From positions 88,933 through 152,932 of the forward strand of contig JAUSNO010000010.1 of assembly GCA_030645915.1 (NCBI GenBank): a stretch of DNA of 64,000 nucleotides. The letters run 5' to 3'. The first letter of the stretch is position 1; every line of letters starts with the position of its first letter. This stretch comes from Undibacterium sp. (GTDB lineage: Bacteria > Pseudomonadota > Gammaproteobacteria > Burkholderiales > Burkholderiaceae_D). The notes below the pieces were generated by a model. The model did no database searches. It was not told the DNA's origin and saw nothing but the letters and a program-made list of their open reading frames with translations. Made by a program: the position numbers and the translations under genes. Positions 26,990 to 35,789 of this stretch are shown here, in pieces.

Positions 26990-27949
26990 ATGACAGAAAA
27001 ATCCAATTTCGATAAAGGCACTCATTTGCACGAACACAGGCATGGCGATGCCGTGCATGTGCATTTTTTTGAAAATCGCAGTCAAAAAATCCTTGCCTGG
27101 GCACTTGGCCTTACGCTCAGCTTTGCAGGCGTGGAGGTTGCCTTTGGCTTCTTATCTAACTCACTGGCGCTGATTTCTGACGCTGGGCACATGGTCACCG
27201 ATGCCGCCGCCCTCGGTTTGGCATTGCTCGCGCAATTGATCGCAAAACGCCCTCCCACGGCAAAAAATTCTTTTGGTTTTGGTCGAGCTGAAGCCCTAGC
27301 TGCATTTGTCAATGGCCTAATCATGTTAGCGGTAGTTGGCTGGATTGTGTTTGAAGCGATACAACGCCTATCACATCCTGAATCCGTTCAAGGTGCTGCA
27401 GTGATGATGGTGGCCAGCATTGGTTTGACGATAAATATTATCGTCGCCTGGGTTTTGTCGCATGACAAAGAAAGCCTCAACACTAAAGCTGCGCTGGTGC
27501 ATGTCATGGGAGACTTGCTAGGCTCGGTTGCTGCGATTATTTCTGGCGCCGTGATTTACTACACCGGATGGATGAAAATTGATCCCATCCTGTCCATTTT
27601 TGTTTCGCTTTTAATTCTAAAATCAACGATAGGCGTACTTACGTCGTCCTATCATTTTTTGATGGAAGGTGTACCGCACCATATCGATTATCTACAAATT
27701 GGTGATGATTTGGAAGCGACGGAAGGCGTACAGTCGGTTCACGATTTACACGTTTGGGAAATGTCGCCCGGCCATCCTGCACTCATTGGCCATTTGGAAA
27801 TCGACGATCTATCCGCATGGCCGCGCATCCTGGAAAACGTCAAAATCATGCTACTCACCAAGCATAAAATTGATCACATCACCTTGCAACCCGAAGCCTC
27901 AGGGATGGATCTGCGTGAAGAATCGACACACATTATTTCATTAAAATAA
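26990..27949 (+). CDS. Cation diffusion facilitator (Zn/Co/Cd-type) exporter
   Basis: A 319-residue CDF-family inner-membrane antiporter that exports divalent metal ions. The N-terminal cytoplasmic tail is His-rich (HLHEHRHGDAVHVHFF). Six membrane segments follow, with the metal site residues in SDAGHMVTDA (segment II) and VHVMGDLLGS (segment V), an HxxxD/HxxxD pattern typical of zinc-type transporters. The C-terminal domain (HDLHVWEMSPGHPALIGHLEI) carries histidines. Metal preference is inferred. It converges on relA. Confidence 0.92.
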   Translation: MTEKSNFDKGTHLHEHRHGDAVHVHFFENRSQKILAWALGLTLSFAGVEVAFGFLSNSLALISDAGHMVTDAAALGLALLAQLIAKRPPTAKNSFGFGRAEALAAFVNGLIMLAVVGWIVFEAIQRLSHPESVQGAAVMMVASIGLTINIIVAWVLSHDKESLNTKAALVHVMGDLLGSVAAIISGAVIYYTGWMKIDPILSIFVSLLILKSTIGVLTSSYHFLMEGVPHHIDYLQIGDDLEATEGVQSVHDLHVWEMSPGHPALIGHLEIDDLSAWPRILENVKIMLLTKHKIDHITLQPEASGMDLREESTHIISLK

Positions 27950-27964
27950 AAATACGCAACACAA

Positions 27965-28012
27965 CATCCATGCGCCTTTGCCGAGCAAAACAGGCTGCAG
28001 ACCGCATGGATG
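27965..28012. repeat. Inverted repeat between convergent CDF and relA genes
   Basis: CATCCATGCG (27965-27974) pairs perfectly with CGCATGGATG (28003-28012) across a 28-base loop. It sits between two convergent stop codons and has no T tract; it may help end or protect transcripts. Confidence 0.45.
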
Positions 28013-28031
28013 CTGCAGATTCAATTTGAAA

Positions 28032-30269
28032 TTATTGCCTGCGAACTTCCTGTACCCCATTTACCTCTCGTATGACAGCCAAGGCTTTTTGCAATTGAGC
28101 TGTACCACCAATCTCGGCAGTAAATGACATACGTGCCTGAGATTTGGCGCTTTGCGTATTGACTCCAATAACATTAATTTTTTCGCGAGAAAAGACTTCA
28201 GAAATATCACGCAGCAATCCTTGTCTGTCTTGCGCCAATACAAAAATATCCACCGGATATACGGTCTCTTTGCCGTGCTCACCCCAAGTGGTTTGAATTA
28301 CACGTTCGGGGGCTTTGTTGCGCATTTCGGCAAAATTTTTACAATTCAACCGATGAATCGATACGCCCTTCCCACGCGTGACGAAACCGACGATTTCATC
28401 TGGCGGCGCAGGCTTGCAGCAACGCGCCAATTGCGTCATCAAACCATCCGTCCCAACCACCAACACGCCTGATTTGGCGCCTTGCGTGACACTGGAAGCA
28501 CGGCTCTTGTTAGTGATGCTGATCTCGTCAGGCGCTACAGGTTCTGGGTTATCACGCAAGACATTTTCAATCTGACGCAAACTAAACTCTTCCTTACCAA
28601 CCGACAAAAACAAATCATCGACATTGGCAAAACTCAGCTTACGCGCCAAATCTTCTAAATTGACGGCAGTTTTCCCTTCACGCTGCAGGGTTCTCTCAAC
28701 TAGTGCTCGACCGTTTGAGAGTGTTTCCTGCTGATCAATCACATTAAACCACGCGCGAATTTTGCTACGAGTACGCGAACTGGCTGAATAATCTGCACCT
28801 AACCAATCGCGTGAAGGTCCGGTCTGACTGGAGCCGCTCTTGAGTGTGATAATTTCTACTGTTTGGCCATTTTTCAACGGCGTATTCAACGGCACCATCA
28901 CGTTATCAACACGTGCGCCACGGCATCGATGTCCCACATCCGTATGCAACTGGTAAGCAAAATCAACCGGCGTAGAACCACTAGGTAATTCGATCACCCT
29001 CGCCTGCGGCGTCAACACATAGATTCGATCATCAAGTGATGCCGCCTTGATCTTTTCGACCCATTCACGTTGCAATTCTTCCTGACCGACAACGACATCA
29101 GCGACTTCGGTTTTCCATGCCAGCAATTGTCTCAGCCAGGCAATCTTCTCGTCATATTCTTGTGCCAGAAAATTAGACCCACCGGCTTCCTTGTAACGCC
29201 AGTGTGCCGCGACGCCATATTCAGAAAATTGATGCATTTCACGCGTGCGGATTTGCACCTCTAGCGGTCTACCATCCTCTACCACCACAACAGTATGCAA
29301 AGACTTATAACCGTTAGGTTTGGGCCGTGAAATATAGTCGTCAAATTCTTCAGGGATCGACGTCCAGATATTGTTCAAAATGCTCAGTACGGTGTAACAA
29401 TCCTTGATGTCATCGACAATAACTCTAAATGCGCGAACATCATAAAGGTCATCAAAATTGACATCTTTACCTTTCATTTTTTTCCAGATACTGTAGATGT
29501 GCTTAGGGCGACCGGATACGTCCGCCTGTACACCAACCGCCGTCAGTTCGGCTTTGAGTCGCGCGATCGCAGAGACGACGAAGCTTTCTCGCTCCATGCG
29601 TTTTTCTTCCAGCATTTTGGCAATACGCTTGTACTGAACCGGCTCCAGAAAACGGAAAGATAAATCTTCAAGCTCCCACTTCAACTGCCACACGCCAAGT
29701 CGATTGGCAAGTGGCGCATACAGATCCATGGTCTCACTGGCGTATTGCTGAGCGGCGCCATCTTCGCGCTTGCAATCGGCGAAATAGCGCAATGTCGTCA
29801 AACGAGAGGCTAACCTGACCAATACGACACGCATGTCGGTGGCCATGGCCAGCACCATCTTGCGCAAGGTCTCCATCTGACTGGCTGTTTTTTCTGCTTC
29901 GTCCTTGCCGCGCCCGATATCATGCTGCGTCAGCATTGCCTCGCGTAACCGCATCAGGCGACGAATACCCGTGACCAGGATTCCGATTTCCTGGCCAAAA
30001 CGCGTCTCTATTTGTTCTGCAGCGAGTGGATTGAGTTCGGGCAATTCAAATAACAAACCCGCAATACGCGTATCCACATCCGATTTCAACATTGCCAAGG
30101 TTGATACCACGCCCAGAACAAATTGCAGTGCATTTTGTTCTGTGACGACGTTACGATTAATATAGAAAGGAGTAACGAATTCCAGCGCGACCATTACGCG
30201 CTCTGACTCTGCCGCGGTCAACCCCTCCAGCAATGGAGACTCCGAGACACCCGCTGATATGGATACCAT
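28032..30269 (-). CDS. relA: RelA-type (p)ppGpp synthetase
   Basis: A 745-residue long RelA/SpoT homologue. The N-terminal hydrolase-like domain lacks the intact His-Asp motif (residues 68-80 read GLLFELPELNPLA), as in monofunctional RelA. The synthetase domain has GRPKHIYSIWKKMKGK and FDDLYDVRAFRVIV, matching RelA rather than SpoT, and PKPNGYKSLHTVV. TGS (VYVLTPQARVIELP-like), zinc-finger/conserved-cysteine (LARCCKPAPPDEIVG) and ACT domains follow. It makes the alarmone in the ribosome-linked stringent response. It starts three bases after the ridA stop codon, so the two form an operon. Confidence 0.95.
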   Translation of the reverse strand: MVSISAGVSESPLLEGLTAAESERVMVALEFVTPFYINRNVVTEQNALQFVLGVVSTLAMLKSDVDTRIAGLLFELPELNPLAAEQIETRFGQEIGILVTGIRRLMRLREAMLTQHDIGRGKDEAEKTASQMETLRKMVLAMATDMRVVLVRLASRLTTLRYFADCKREDGAAQQYASETMDLYAPLANRLGVWQLKWELEDLSFRFLEPVQYKRIAKMLEEKRMERESFVVSAIARLKAELTAVGVQADVSGRPKHIYSIWKKMKGKDVNFDDLYDVRAFRVIVDDIKDCYTVLSILNNIWTSIPEEFDDYISRPKPNGYKSLHTVVVVEDGRPLEVQIRTREMHQFSEYGVAAHWRYKEAGGSNFLAQEYDEKIAWLRQLLAWKTEVADVVVGQEELQREWVEKIKAASLDDRIYVLTPQARVIELPSGSTPVDFAYQLHTDVGHRCRGARVDNVMVPLNTPLKNGQTVEIITLKSGSSQTGPSRDWLGADYSASSRTRSKIRAWFNVIDQQETLSNGRALVERTLQREGKTAVNLEDLARKLSFANVDDLFLSVGKEEFSLRQIENVLRDNPEPVAPDEISITNKSRASSVTQGAKSGVLVVGTDGLMTQLARCCKPAPPDEIVGFVTRGKGVSIHRLNCKNFAEMRNKAPERVIQTTWGEHGKETVYPVDIFVLAQDRQGLLRDISEVFSREKINVIGVNTQSAKSQARMSFTAEIGGTAQLQKALAVIREVNGVQEVRRQ

Positions 30270-30272
30270 AAT

Positions 30273-30623
30273 TTATTCTTGCGCCGCAATGACCACGATT
30301 TCAATCAACCATGCCGGGTTGGCCAGCTGAGCCTGCACCGTGGCGCGTGGCGGAGAATTGCCCTTTGCCACCCATGCATCCCACGCCTGATTCATGCCTG
30401 AAATATGATGAATATCCGACAGAAAAATCTGACATGCAAGGATGCGAGACTTATGACTGCCCGCCTCCGCCAGCAATCGATCAACATGGCCCAACACTTC
30501 TGTAGTTTGGCCAACAATATCGGCAGTAATATCATCCGGAATTTGTCCAGCCAGGTAAATAGTCTTGTTGAAAATTGCGGTTTCTGACAAACGTTGACCG
30601 ACATGAAATCGTTGAATGCTCAT
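30273..30623 (-). CDS. RidA family protein
   Basis: A 116-residue member of the Rid/YjgF family, small trimers that hydrolyse reactive enamine/imine intermediates. The block PPRATVQAQLANPAWLIEIVVIAA near the end contains the conserved arginine and glutamate. The N-terminal half (NKTIYLAGQIPDD) is family-like. It resembles the Rid subgroup commonly found upstream of relA in Burkholderiales, not the archetypal RidA. Start chosen at the ATG at 30623. An upstream frame extension to 30695 overlaps the inverted repeat and is not family-like. Confidence 0.9.
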   Translation of the reverse strand: MSIQRFHVGQRLSETAIFNKTIYLAGQIPDDITADIVGQTTEVLGHVDRLLAEAGSHKSRILACQIFLSDIHHISGMNQAWDAWVAKGNSPPRATVQAQLANPAWLIEIVVIAAQE

Positions 30624-30654
30624 TTTGTTCCAAATAAAATTAGATGATGTCTCT

Positions 30655-30831
30655 AGCAGACTATCGGACTTAGGAGTTGACGGCTGCAAAATCACCTGGA
30701 CGGTGCATATTTCACCGGAGTGCCGGCCACCGGCTTTTTGGTCAATATCTAGATATTGACCAAAAAGCCGATGAAATCTGCCCTCGCCCAGCCGATTTTT
30801 CGCTTCGACACCCTAAGTCCGACAGGCTGCT
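30655..30831. repeat. 177-bp imperfect inverted repeat (MITE-like)
   Basis: The left arm (30655-30750) and right arm (30751-30831) are related as inverted copies. Matching blocks from outside to inside include AGCAG-CT-TCGGACTTAGG, a AAAATC block, ATTTCA-CGG and the perfect central palindrome. The left arm has an extra 15 bases near the centre. The structure sits between ridA and the alpha/beta hydrolase gene and codes for nothing. No target duplication or transposase was seen, and no second copy was found in the window. Confidence 0.75.
30731..30770. repeat. Perfect 40-bp palindrome
   Basis: Bases 30731-30750 are the exact reverse complement of 30751-30770 with no spacer; the centre is CTAG. 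It is the core of the larger inverted repeat. It would form a cruciform or a very stable hairpin and could end transcription in both directions. Confidence 0.95.
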
Positions 30832-30851
30832 GGCTCGATTACAGCGCAGTC

Positions 30852-31718
30852 TTAGCTCAACAAGAAATTTCTAGCGATGGCAATTTGCTCAGGCTGCACA
30901 AAAGTGGGGGCATGACCCACGCCTGCAATTTCAATCAATTGCGCATGTGGCCCGCGTTGCGTCATTTCTTGCGCCGCTGATATGCTCAATAAATCGGAAT
31001 CGCCACCGCGCACCAACAGCGTTTGGCATGTAATGGCATCATAAGCTTTCCAAAGCATAGCTTGTGCCGCCACCGCCAGCTCCGGAGTAATCGCCTTAAC
31101 AGGAACGGACAGGTTCAAATCATAATGCCGTATCCACTTTCCATCCTGGTTTTTCTTTAATACGTCGGCCGCCAACTTATGCCATTGCGCCTCAGTATGC
31201 GCCCCAAACGAGATGGACACTTCACGTATATACGCTGCAGCTTCGTCGAACGTATCAAAACGTACATCCTGACCGATATAGTCACCAATACGCGCAATCG
31301 CCTCTAAATTCAAGGATGGCCCTACATCATTTAATATCAACTTCCTGATGGGGTTATTTGGCATTGATGCCAATCCCATGCCGATTAAACCGCCCATGGA
31401 GGTACCAAACCAATCAACCGTTTCCACGTCCAATCGCGCCAGCAAAGTCACCATATCACTCACATACTGGGGAACTTGATAAAACTGAGGATTAGGCAGG
31501 CTATCAGACTGGCCACGCCCAACTATATCGGGGCAAATCACCCGATAATGATCAGATAGCGCTTGAGCCAAGACGTCAAAATCATCTGAAACACGAGTAA
31601 TGCCGTGCACGCACACCAGAACATTGGGATTATCGAAATCGCCCCACTCTTTGTAAGAGATTCGATGTAATCCAGCAGGAGAAAGACACTGCACTGACTT
31701 GCGTTTGACTTGCATCAT
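30852..31718 (-). CDS. Alpha/beta hydrolase
   Basis: A 288-residue serine hydrolase of the alpha/beta fold. The oxyanion region is VLVCVHGITRVSDDF, the nucleophile elbow is WFGTSMGGLIGMG, the acid lies in LVRGGDSDLLS and the histidine in GVGHAPTFVQPEQ. No signal peptide is seen. The substrate is unknown; the neighbouring hydroxybutyrate genes make a role in ester or oligomer hydrolysis possible but unproven. It is divergent from bdhA. Confidence 0.88.
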   Translation of the reverse strand: MMQVKRKSVQCLSPAGLHRISYKEWGDFDNPNVLVCVHGITRVSDDFDVLAQALSDHYRVICPDIVGRGQSDSLPNPQFYQVPQYVSDMVTLLARLDVETVDWFGTSMGGLIGMGLASMPNNPIRKLILNDVGPSLNLEAIARIGDYIGQDVRFDTFDEAAAYIREVSISFGAHTEAQWHKLAADVLKKNQDGKWIRHYDLNLSVPVKAITPELAVAAQAMLWKAYDAITCQTLLVRGGDSDLLSISAAQEMTQRGPHAQLIEIAGVGHAPTFVQPEQIAIARNFLLS

Positions 31719-31866
31719 TACTACCTTTCGAACTGATATTCAACATTCCCCAGTATTTTTACTAGGGTGGATAGTCTGACATTTTACTGTTCGTTGGGAT
31801 TAAAATCATCGAAGAATTGATCAATCATAATTTCTTTACATAAATAACAATTTTACAGGAGTCATC

Positions 31867-32661
31867 ATGCAAGCTCACCCACTCAAAGACAAGACCGCAC
31901 TGGTCACCGGCTCCACCTCGGGAATTGGCTTAGGCATCGCCAGATCATTAGCGGCGGCGGGCGCCAATATTGTATTCAACGGCTTTGGCGACCTCAATGA
32001 AATCAGCGCACTAAGAGCCGCAGTTGAGCAGGAATTCGGCGTCACCACAGCCTACCATGGTGCAGATATGGGTAAGCCAGAACAAATCACGGCGATGATG
32101 GTGGAAGCATCCAAACAATTTGGCGGTATTGACATCCTCGTTAACAATGCCGGCATACAGCACGTGGCAAATATTGAAGATTTTCCGGTTGACAAATGGG
32201 ATGCCATCATTGCCATCAACTTGAGCTCCGCCTTCCACACGACACGTCTGGCATTGCCAGGCATGAAAGCAAAAAACTGGGGGCGAATTATTAACCTCGC
32301 TTCGGTGCATGGCCTGGTTGCCTCAGCGCAAAAATCAGCTTACGTTGCTGCAAAACATGGCTTGGTTGGCTTTACCAAATCGACCGCGCTTGAAACCGCG
32401 CAGACCGGCATTACGTGCAACGCCATTTGTCCGGGCTGGGTATTGACGCCACTGGTACAAAAACAGGTGGATGCACGTGCAGAGAAAGATGGTGTCAGCA
32501 ACGAAGTTGCCAAAAAATTGCTTTTGGCCGAGAAACAGCCGTCGGGCGAATTTGTCACTCCGGAACAACTTGGTGCATTGGCAGTGTTCTTTTGTAGTGA
32601 TGCTGCAAATCAGATACGCGGCGTGGCATGGAATATGGATGGCGGCTGGGTGGCACAATAG
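31867..32661 (+). CDS. bdhA: 3-hydroxybutyrate dehydrogenase
   Basis: A 264-residue short-chain dehydrogenase that oxidises D-3-hydroxybutyrate to acetoacetate with NAD+. Features are the NAD-binding TGSTSGIGLGIA (residues 15-26), NNAGIQHVANIEDFP, catalytic Ser in INLASVHGLVAS and Tyr/Lys in YVAAKHGLVGF. The NAGIQHV and VLTPLVQKQ signatures match D-3-hydroxybutyrate dehydrogenases closely. AGGAG lies before the ATG. It supplies acetoacetate for the CoA transferase encoded downstream. Confidence 0.93.
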   Translation: MQAHPLKDKTALVTGSTSGIGLGIARSLAAAGANIVFNGFGDLNEISALRAAVEQEFGVTTAYHGADMGKPEQITAMMVEASKQFGGIDILVNNAGIQHVANIEDFPVDKWDAIIAINLSSAFHTTRLALPGMKAKNWGRIINLASVHGLVASAQKSAYVAAKHGLVGFTKSTALETAQTGITCNAICPGWVLTPLVQKQVDARAEKDGVSNEVAKKLLLAEKQPSGEFVTPEQLGALAVFFCSDAANQIRGVAWNMDGGWVAQ

Positions 32662-32675
32662 ATTAAATAGGCAAA

Positions 32676-32708
32676 AAGGGCGGAAAACCTTTCCATTTCG
32701 CCCTTCTG
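32676..32708 (+). terminator. Possible hairpin after bdhA
   Basis: AAGGGCG (32676-32682) pairs with CGCCCTT (32699-32705), with inner GAAA/TTTC pairing. The T tract is poor, so its terminator activity is uncertain. Confidence 0.35.
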
Positions 32709-32758
32709 GTTCTATATTTAGTCACCATCAATTTCATTTTCTTATCAAGGAGATTGCC

Positions 32759-33298
32759 ATGTCTCAAATGACCAAAATACTTATGCTGTCTGTGCTGTCA
32801 GGATCACTTTTTAATGGCAGCGCCCATGCCGCAGGAAAAATGAAGCCTGGGTTATGGGAAATGAGCATGCAATCAGACGCCATCAAGGCCATGCCCAAAA
32901 TGCCGCCAGCGCAAATGGAACAAATGAAGAAGATGGGTATCAAAATGCCAATGATGCAGGACGGGGCAATGAAGACCTCCGTTTGCATCAGCAAAGAAAT
33001 GGCAGAACAGAATCATCCGTCGGCGATGCAAAAAAATCAGGCTGGTTGCAAGCCACAAAATATTGCGCAGAGCGGCAATGATTTTTCGATGGAGCTCATC
33101 TGTGATAGCCCTGAACTCAAAGGCATAGGAACCATCAGGGGAAGCTATAACGGCAGCGACAGTGTGAGGTCGACCTATGATTTCAAGGGCACATCGCACA
33201 ATAATCCCGTCACTCAACACATGGAAACTACGGGGAAATGGCTGTCTCCCGACTGCGGCGACATCAAGCCCGCCAGTGACTATCAGAAGAAAAAATAG
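32759..33298 (+). CDS. DUF3617 domain-containing periplasmic protein
   Basis: A 179-residue secreted protein. It has a signal peptide cut near AHAAGKM, then the family start KMKPGLWEMSMQ. A Met-rich stretch (MPKMPPAQMEQMKKMGIKMPMM, residues about 45-66) follows, then four cysteines spread over the C-terminal half, two in CISKEM and AGCKPQ. The Met-rich segment could bind copper(I) or another soft metal, which is inference. AAGGAG precedes the ATG. Confidence 0.85.
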   Translation: MSQMTKILMLSVLSGSLFNGSAHAAGKMKPGLWEMSMQSDAIKAMPKMPPAQMEQMKKMGIKMPMMQDGAMKTSVCISKEMAEQNHPSAMQKNQAGCKPQNIAQSGNDFSMELICDSPELKGIGTIRGSYNGSDSVRSTYDFKGTSHNNPVTQHMETTGKWLSPDCGDIKPASDYQKKK

Positions 33299-33407
33299 AG
33301 GGAGTATCTGAAAAATACGTTAAATACGCACGTCAATATTGCGTTAAAAAGCAATATGACCATATACTCATCTCCAGTATATAGATGCAAGCGACTAAAT
33401 TACCATT

Positions 33408-33446
33408 AAAAAAAGCGCATGACAGCTAAGCTGTCATGCGCTTTTT
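33408..33446. terminator. Strong bidirectional terminator
   Basis: A perfect 12-bp stem GCGCATGACAGC/GCTGTCATGCGC (33415-33426 with 33430-33441), 3-base loop, flanked by A and T runs on both sides. It serves the DUF3617 gene and the convergent scoB. Confidence 0.95.
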
Positions 33447-33463
33447 ACCGAACAGCACCAATA

Positions 33464-34105
33464 TTAAGCGATAGCGCTCACATCCAATGCCGCTTCAGTC
33501 TTGGCGATAATTTCTTCTTTAGTGACACCACTGGCCAACTCAATCAATTTCAGACCTTGTGGCGTCACATCAATGACTCCAAGATCAGTAATGATGCGAT
33601 TGACTACGCCCACCCCGGTCAGCGGCAAATCGCAAGCCTTAAGTATCTTGTGCGCATCACCCTTGGCGACATGCTCCATCAAGACCACGACACGCCCGAC
33701 ACCAGCCACCAGATCCATGGCGCCGCCCATGCCTTTAACCATCTTGCCCGGGATCATCCAATTGGCCAGATCACCGGTCTGACTCACTTGCATCGCGCCT
33801 AAAATAGCCAGATTGATTTTGCCACCGCGAATCATGGCAAACGAATCTGCGGAACTAAATATCGACGATCCCGGTAAAGTTGTGACAGTTTGCTTGCCGG
33901 CATTAATCATATCGGCATCCACTTCCGCTTCTGTCGGAAAAGGGCCAATGCCAAGTAAGCCGTTTTCGGATTGCAGCCAAACATCCATTCCCTTTGGCAC
34001 ATGATTAGCAACCATCGTCGGCAATCCGATGCCAAGGTTCACGTAAAAGCCATCCTGCAATTCTTGTGCCGCACGCGCAGCCATTTCATCACGATTCCAT
34101 GCCAT
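33464..34105 (-). CDS. scoB: Succinyl-CoA:3-ketoacid CoA-transferase subunit B
   Basis: Beta subunit of a class I CoA transferase, 213 residues. It has the catalytic glutamate in SENGLLG and the [13 protein letters not shown] and [14 protein letters not shown] blocks of ScoB/AtoA. With ScoA it transfers CoA from succinyl-CoA to acetoacetate, making acetoacetyl-CoA. CAGGAAAA precedes the ATG. The choice of succinyl-CoA over other donors is inferred from family resemblance. It follows scoA by 43 bases. Confidence 0.92.
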   Translation of the reverse strand: MAWNRDEMAARAAQELQDGFYVNLGIGLPTMVANHVPKGMDVWLQSENGLLGIGPFPTEAEVDADMINAGKQTVTTLPGSSIFSSADSFAMIRGGKINLAILGAMQVSQTGDLANWMIPGKMVKGMGGAMDLVAGVGRVVVLMEHVAKGDAHKILKACDLPLTGVGVVNRIITDLGVIDVTPQGLKLIELASGVTKEEIIAKTEAALDVSAIA

Positions 34106-34148
34106 GTTAATTTTCCTGTCTATATGTTCTGAGAATAATACGGCGTTC

Positions 34149-34847
34149 TTATGAAGGGCGAACAGTACGCTGCTCTATGCGTTTTTCTGGATTCGCATTG
34201 ACAACGATACGCTGCACATAAATACCCGGCGTGTGGATCTCATCAGGATCAAGGTCTCCGATTTCAACCAGCACTTCAACTTCTGCCACGGTAATTTTCC
34301 CCGCCATTGCGACGTTAGGATTGAAATTGCGGGCAGTTTTACGGTAAACCAAATTACCGGCCTTATCCGCCTTGTAGGCTTTCACCAAAGACACGTCAGA
34401 CACCAGCGAGCGCTCCATGACATATTGCTGGCCATCAAACTCACGGATCTCTTTACCCTCTGCCACGATCGTACCAACACCTGTCTTGGTAAAGAAGGCT
34501 GGAATCCCGGCTCCGCCAGCGCGCAATTTCTCGGCTAACGTCCCTTGCGGCGTAAATTCCAGCTGCAACTCGCCCGCCAGATATTGGCGTTCAAATTCCT
34601 TGTTCTCCCCTACATAAGATGAGATCATTTTTTTTATCTGTCTTGTTGTAAGCAATTGCCCCAAACCAAATCCATCAACACCCGCATTATTTGAGATTGC
34701 AGTCAGATTTTGTACGCCGGAGTCACGCAAGGCCGCAATTAAGGCCTCAGGTATACCGCATAAGCCAAAACCCCCGACGGCTATCGTTTGTCCGTCTTTA
34801 ACAATACCTGCCAATGCCGATGCCGCGTCAGGATATACCTTGTCCAT
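34149..34847 (-). CDS. scoA: Succinyl-CoA:3-ketoacid CoA-transferase subunit A
   Basis: Alpha subunit of the same CoA transferase, 232 residues. Family blocks are [17 protein letters not shown] near the N-terminus, [39 protein letters not shown] and [23 protein letters not shown]. It is divergent from a PAS-LuxR regulator 264 bases away, which is a plausible controller of the pair. Confidence 0.93.
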   Translation of the reverse strand: MDKVYPDAASALAGIVKDGQTIAVGGFGLCGIPEALIAALRDSGVQNLTAISNNAGVDGFGLGQLLTTRQIKKMISSYVGENKEFERQYLAGELQLEFTPQGTLAEKLRAGGAGIPAFFTKTGVGTIVAEGKEIREFDGQQYVMERSLVSDVSLVKAYKADKAGNLVYRKTARNFNPNVAMAGKITVAEVEVLVEIGDLDPDEIHTPGIYVQRIVVNANPEKRIEQRTVRPS

Positions 34848-35111
34848 AACCGTCCTTTTTTCTGTGTAAATTTTTATCTGGAGTCAAGCTGAAAAAGTGC
34901 AACAATTTCAGTTCTGGCGCACAGCATAGGATGCTATGCTGATGCGCGCAATACCGTAAAACTACCTGATTATATTCACTCTTTAACACCGTGTGTTGAT
35001 GAGTAAAGCATGATATAAATCGTGGCGTCATGAAAACCCAGGCAGCCGTAAAAACAGTCGCAAAAATAATCACAATGATAGCCACATAAAAAAAGAGACT
35101 CCAAGAACATC

Positions 35112-35672
35112 ATGAACGCAGCGCATGCCATTAACTTTGAATCTATTTTCCAACATGCTCCTGTCGGCATGTGCGTCTCGCAAAACCGCATCATTCGCGC
35201 ATGCAACGATGATCTGGCACGCATGTTCGGCTATGAAAAAGAAGGCTTGCTGGGGCAATCCTTTCTGGTTCTTTATCCTACTCCGGATGAGTTTGAACGA
35301 ACCGGTGCCAGAATTACGCCCATCATGAATACCAAAGGCTGCTATTCCGATGAGCGAATCATGAAACGCGCAAATCAGGAGCTCTTTTGGTGTCATGTCT
35401 CAGGGCGCGGTCTACATAAAGAAGATCCGCATGCGGCGGGCATCTGGACCTTTGAAGACTTAAGCTCCAAGCGCGCAGTGTCGGCAGAACTAACCCCGCG
35501 CGAGCGAGAAATTGCGGCTTTGCTAGTCGAAGGAAAAACCAGCAAAATCATTGCCCGACAAATCAATTTAAGTCCAAGAACAGTTGAAATGCACAGGGCC
35601 AAACTGATGCGTAAGTTTAGCGCCTCAACCTCAAGTGAACTCGTCCATAAGTTATTAAGAATTGCCAATTGA
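35112..35672 (+). CDS. PAS-LuxR transcriptional regulator
   Basis: A 186-residue regulator with an N-terminal PAS domain (residues about 8-120: FESIFQHAPVGMCVSQNRI, FGYEKEGLLGQSFLVLYP) and a C-terminal LuxR-type helix-turn-helix (LTPREREIAALLVEGKTSKIIARQINLSPRTVEMHRAKLMRKF). No receiver domain or autoinducer domain is seen, so the signal should be sensed by the PAS domain. The ligand or cofactor is unknown. It is divergent from scoAB, suggesting local control. Confidence 0.88.
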   Translation: MNAAHAINFESIFQHAPVGMCVSQNRIIRACNDDLARMFGYEKEGLLGQSFLVLYPTPDEFERTGARITPIMNTKGCYSDERIMKRANQELFWCHVSGRGLHKEDPHAAGIWTFEDLSSKRAVSAELTPREREIAALLVEGKTSKIIARQINLSPRTVEMHRAKLMRKFSASTSSELVHKLLRIAN

Positions 35673-35789
35673 TTGCGGCAACTTAATCACAAAAATCCCC
35701 TTGAAAAATGATGCTTCAGGTGACTTTACATGCCATCAACGATGATCTTCTGCCGGCATGCAAATTTTTCGTCAACTGTATTTACTTAA

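Noticed and set aside
32335..32658. Minus-strand ORFs opposite bdhA
   Set aside because: Antisense shadows of a gene with a complete SDR catalytic set.
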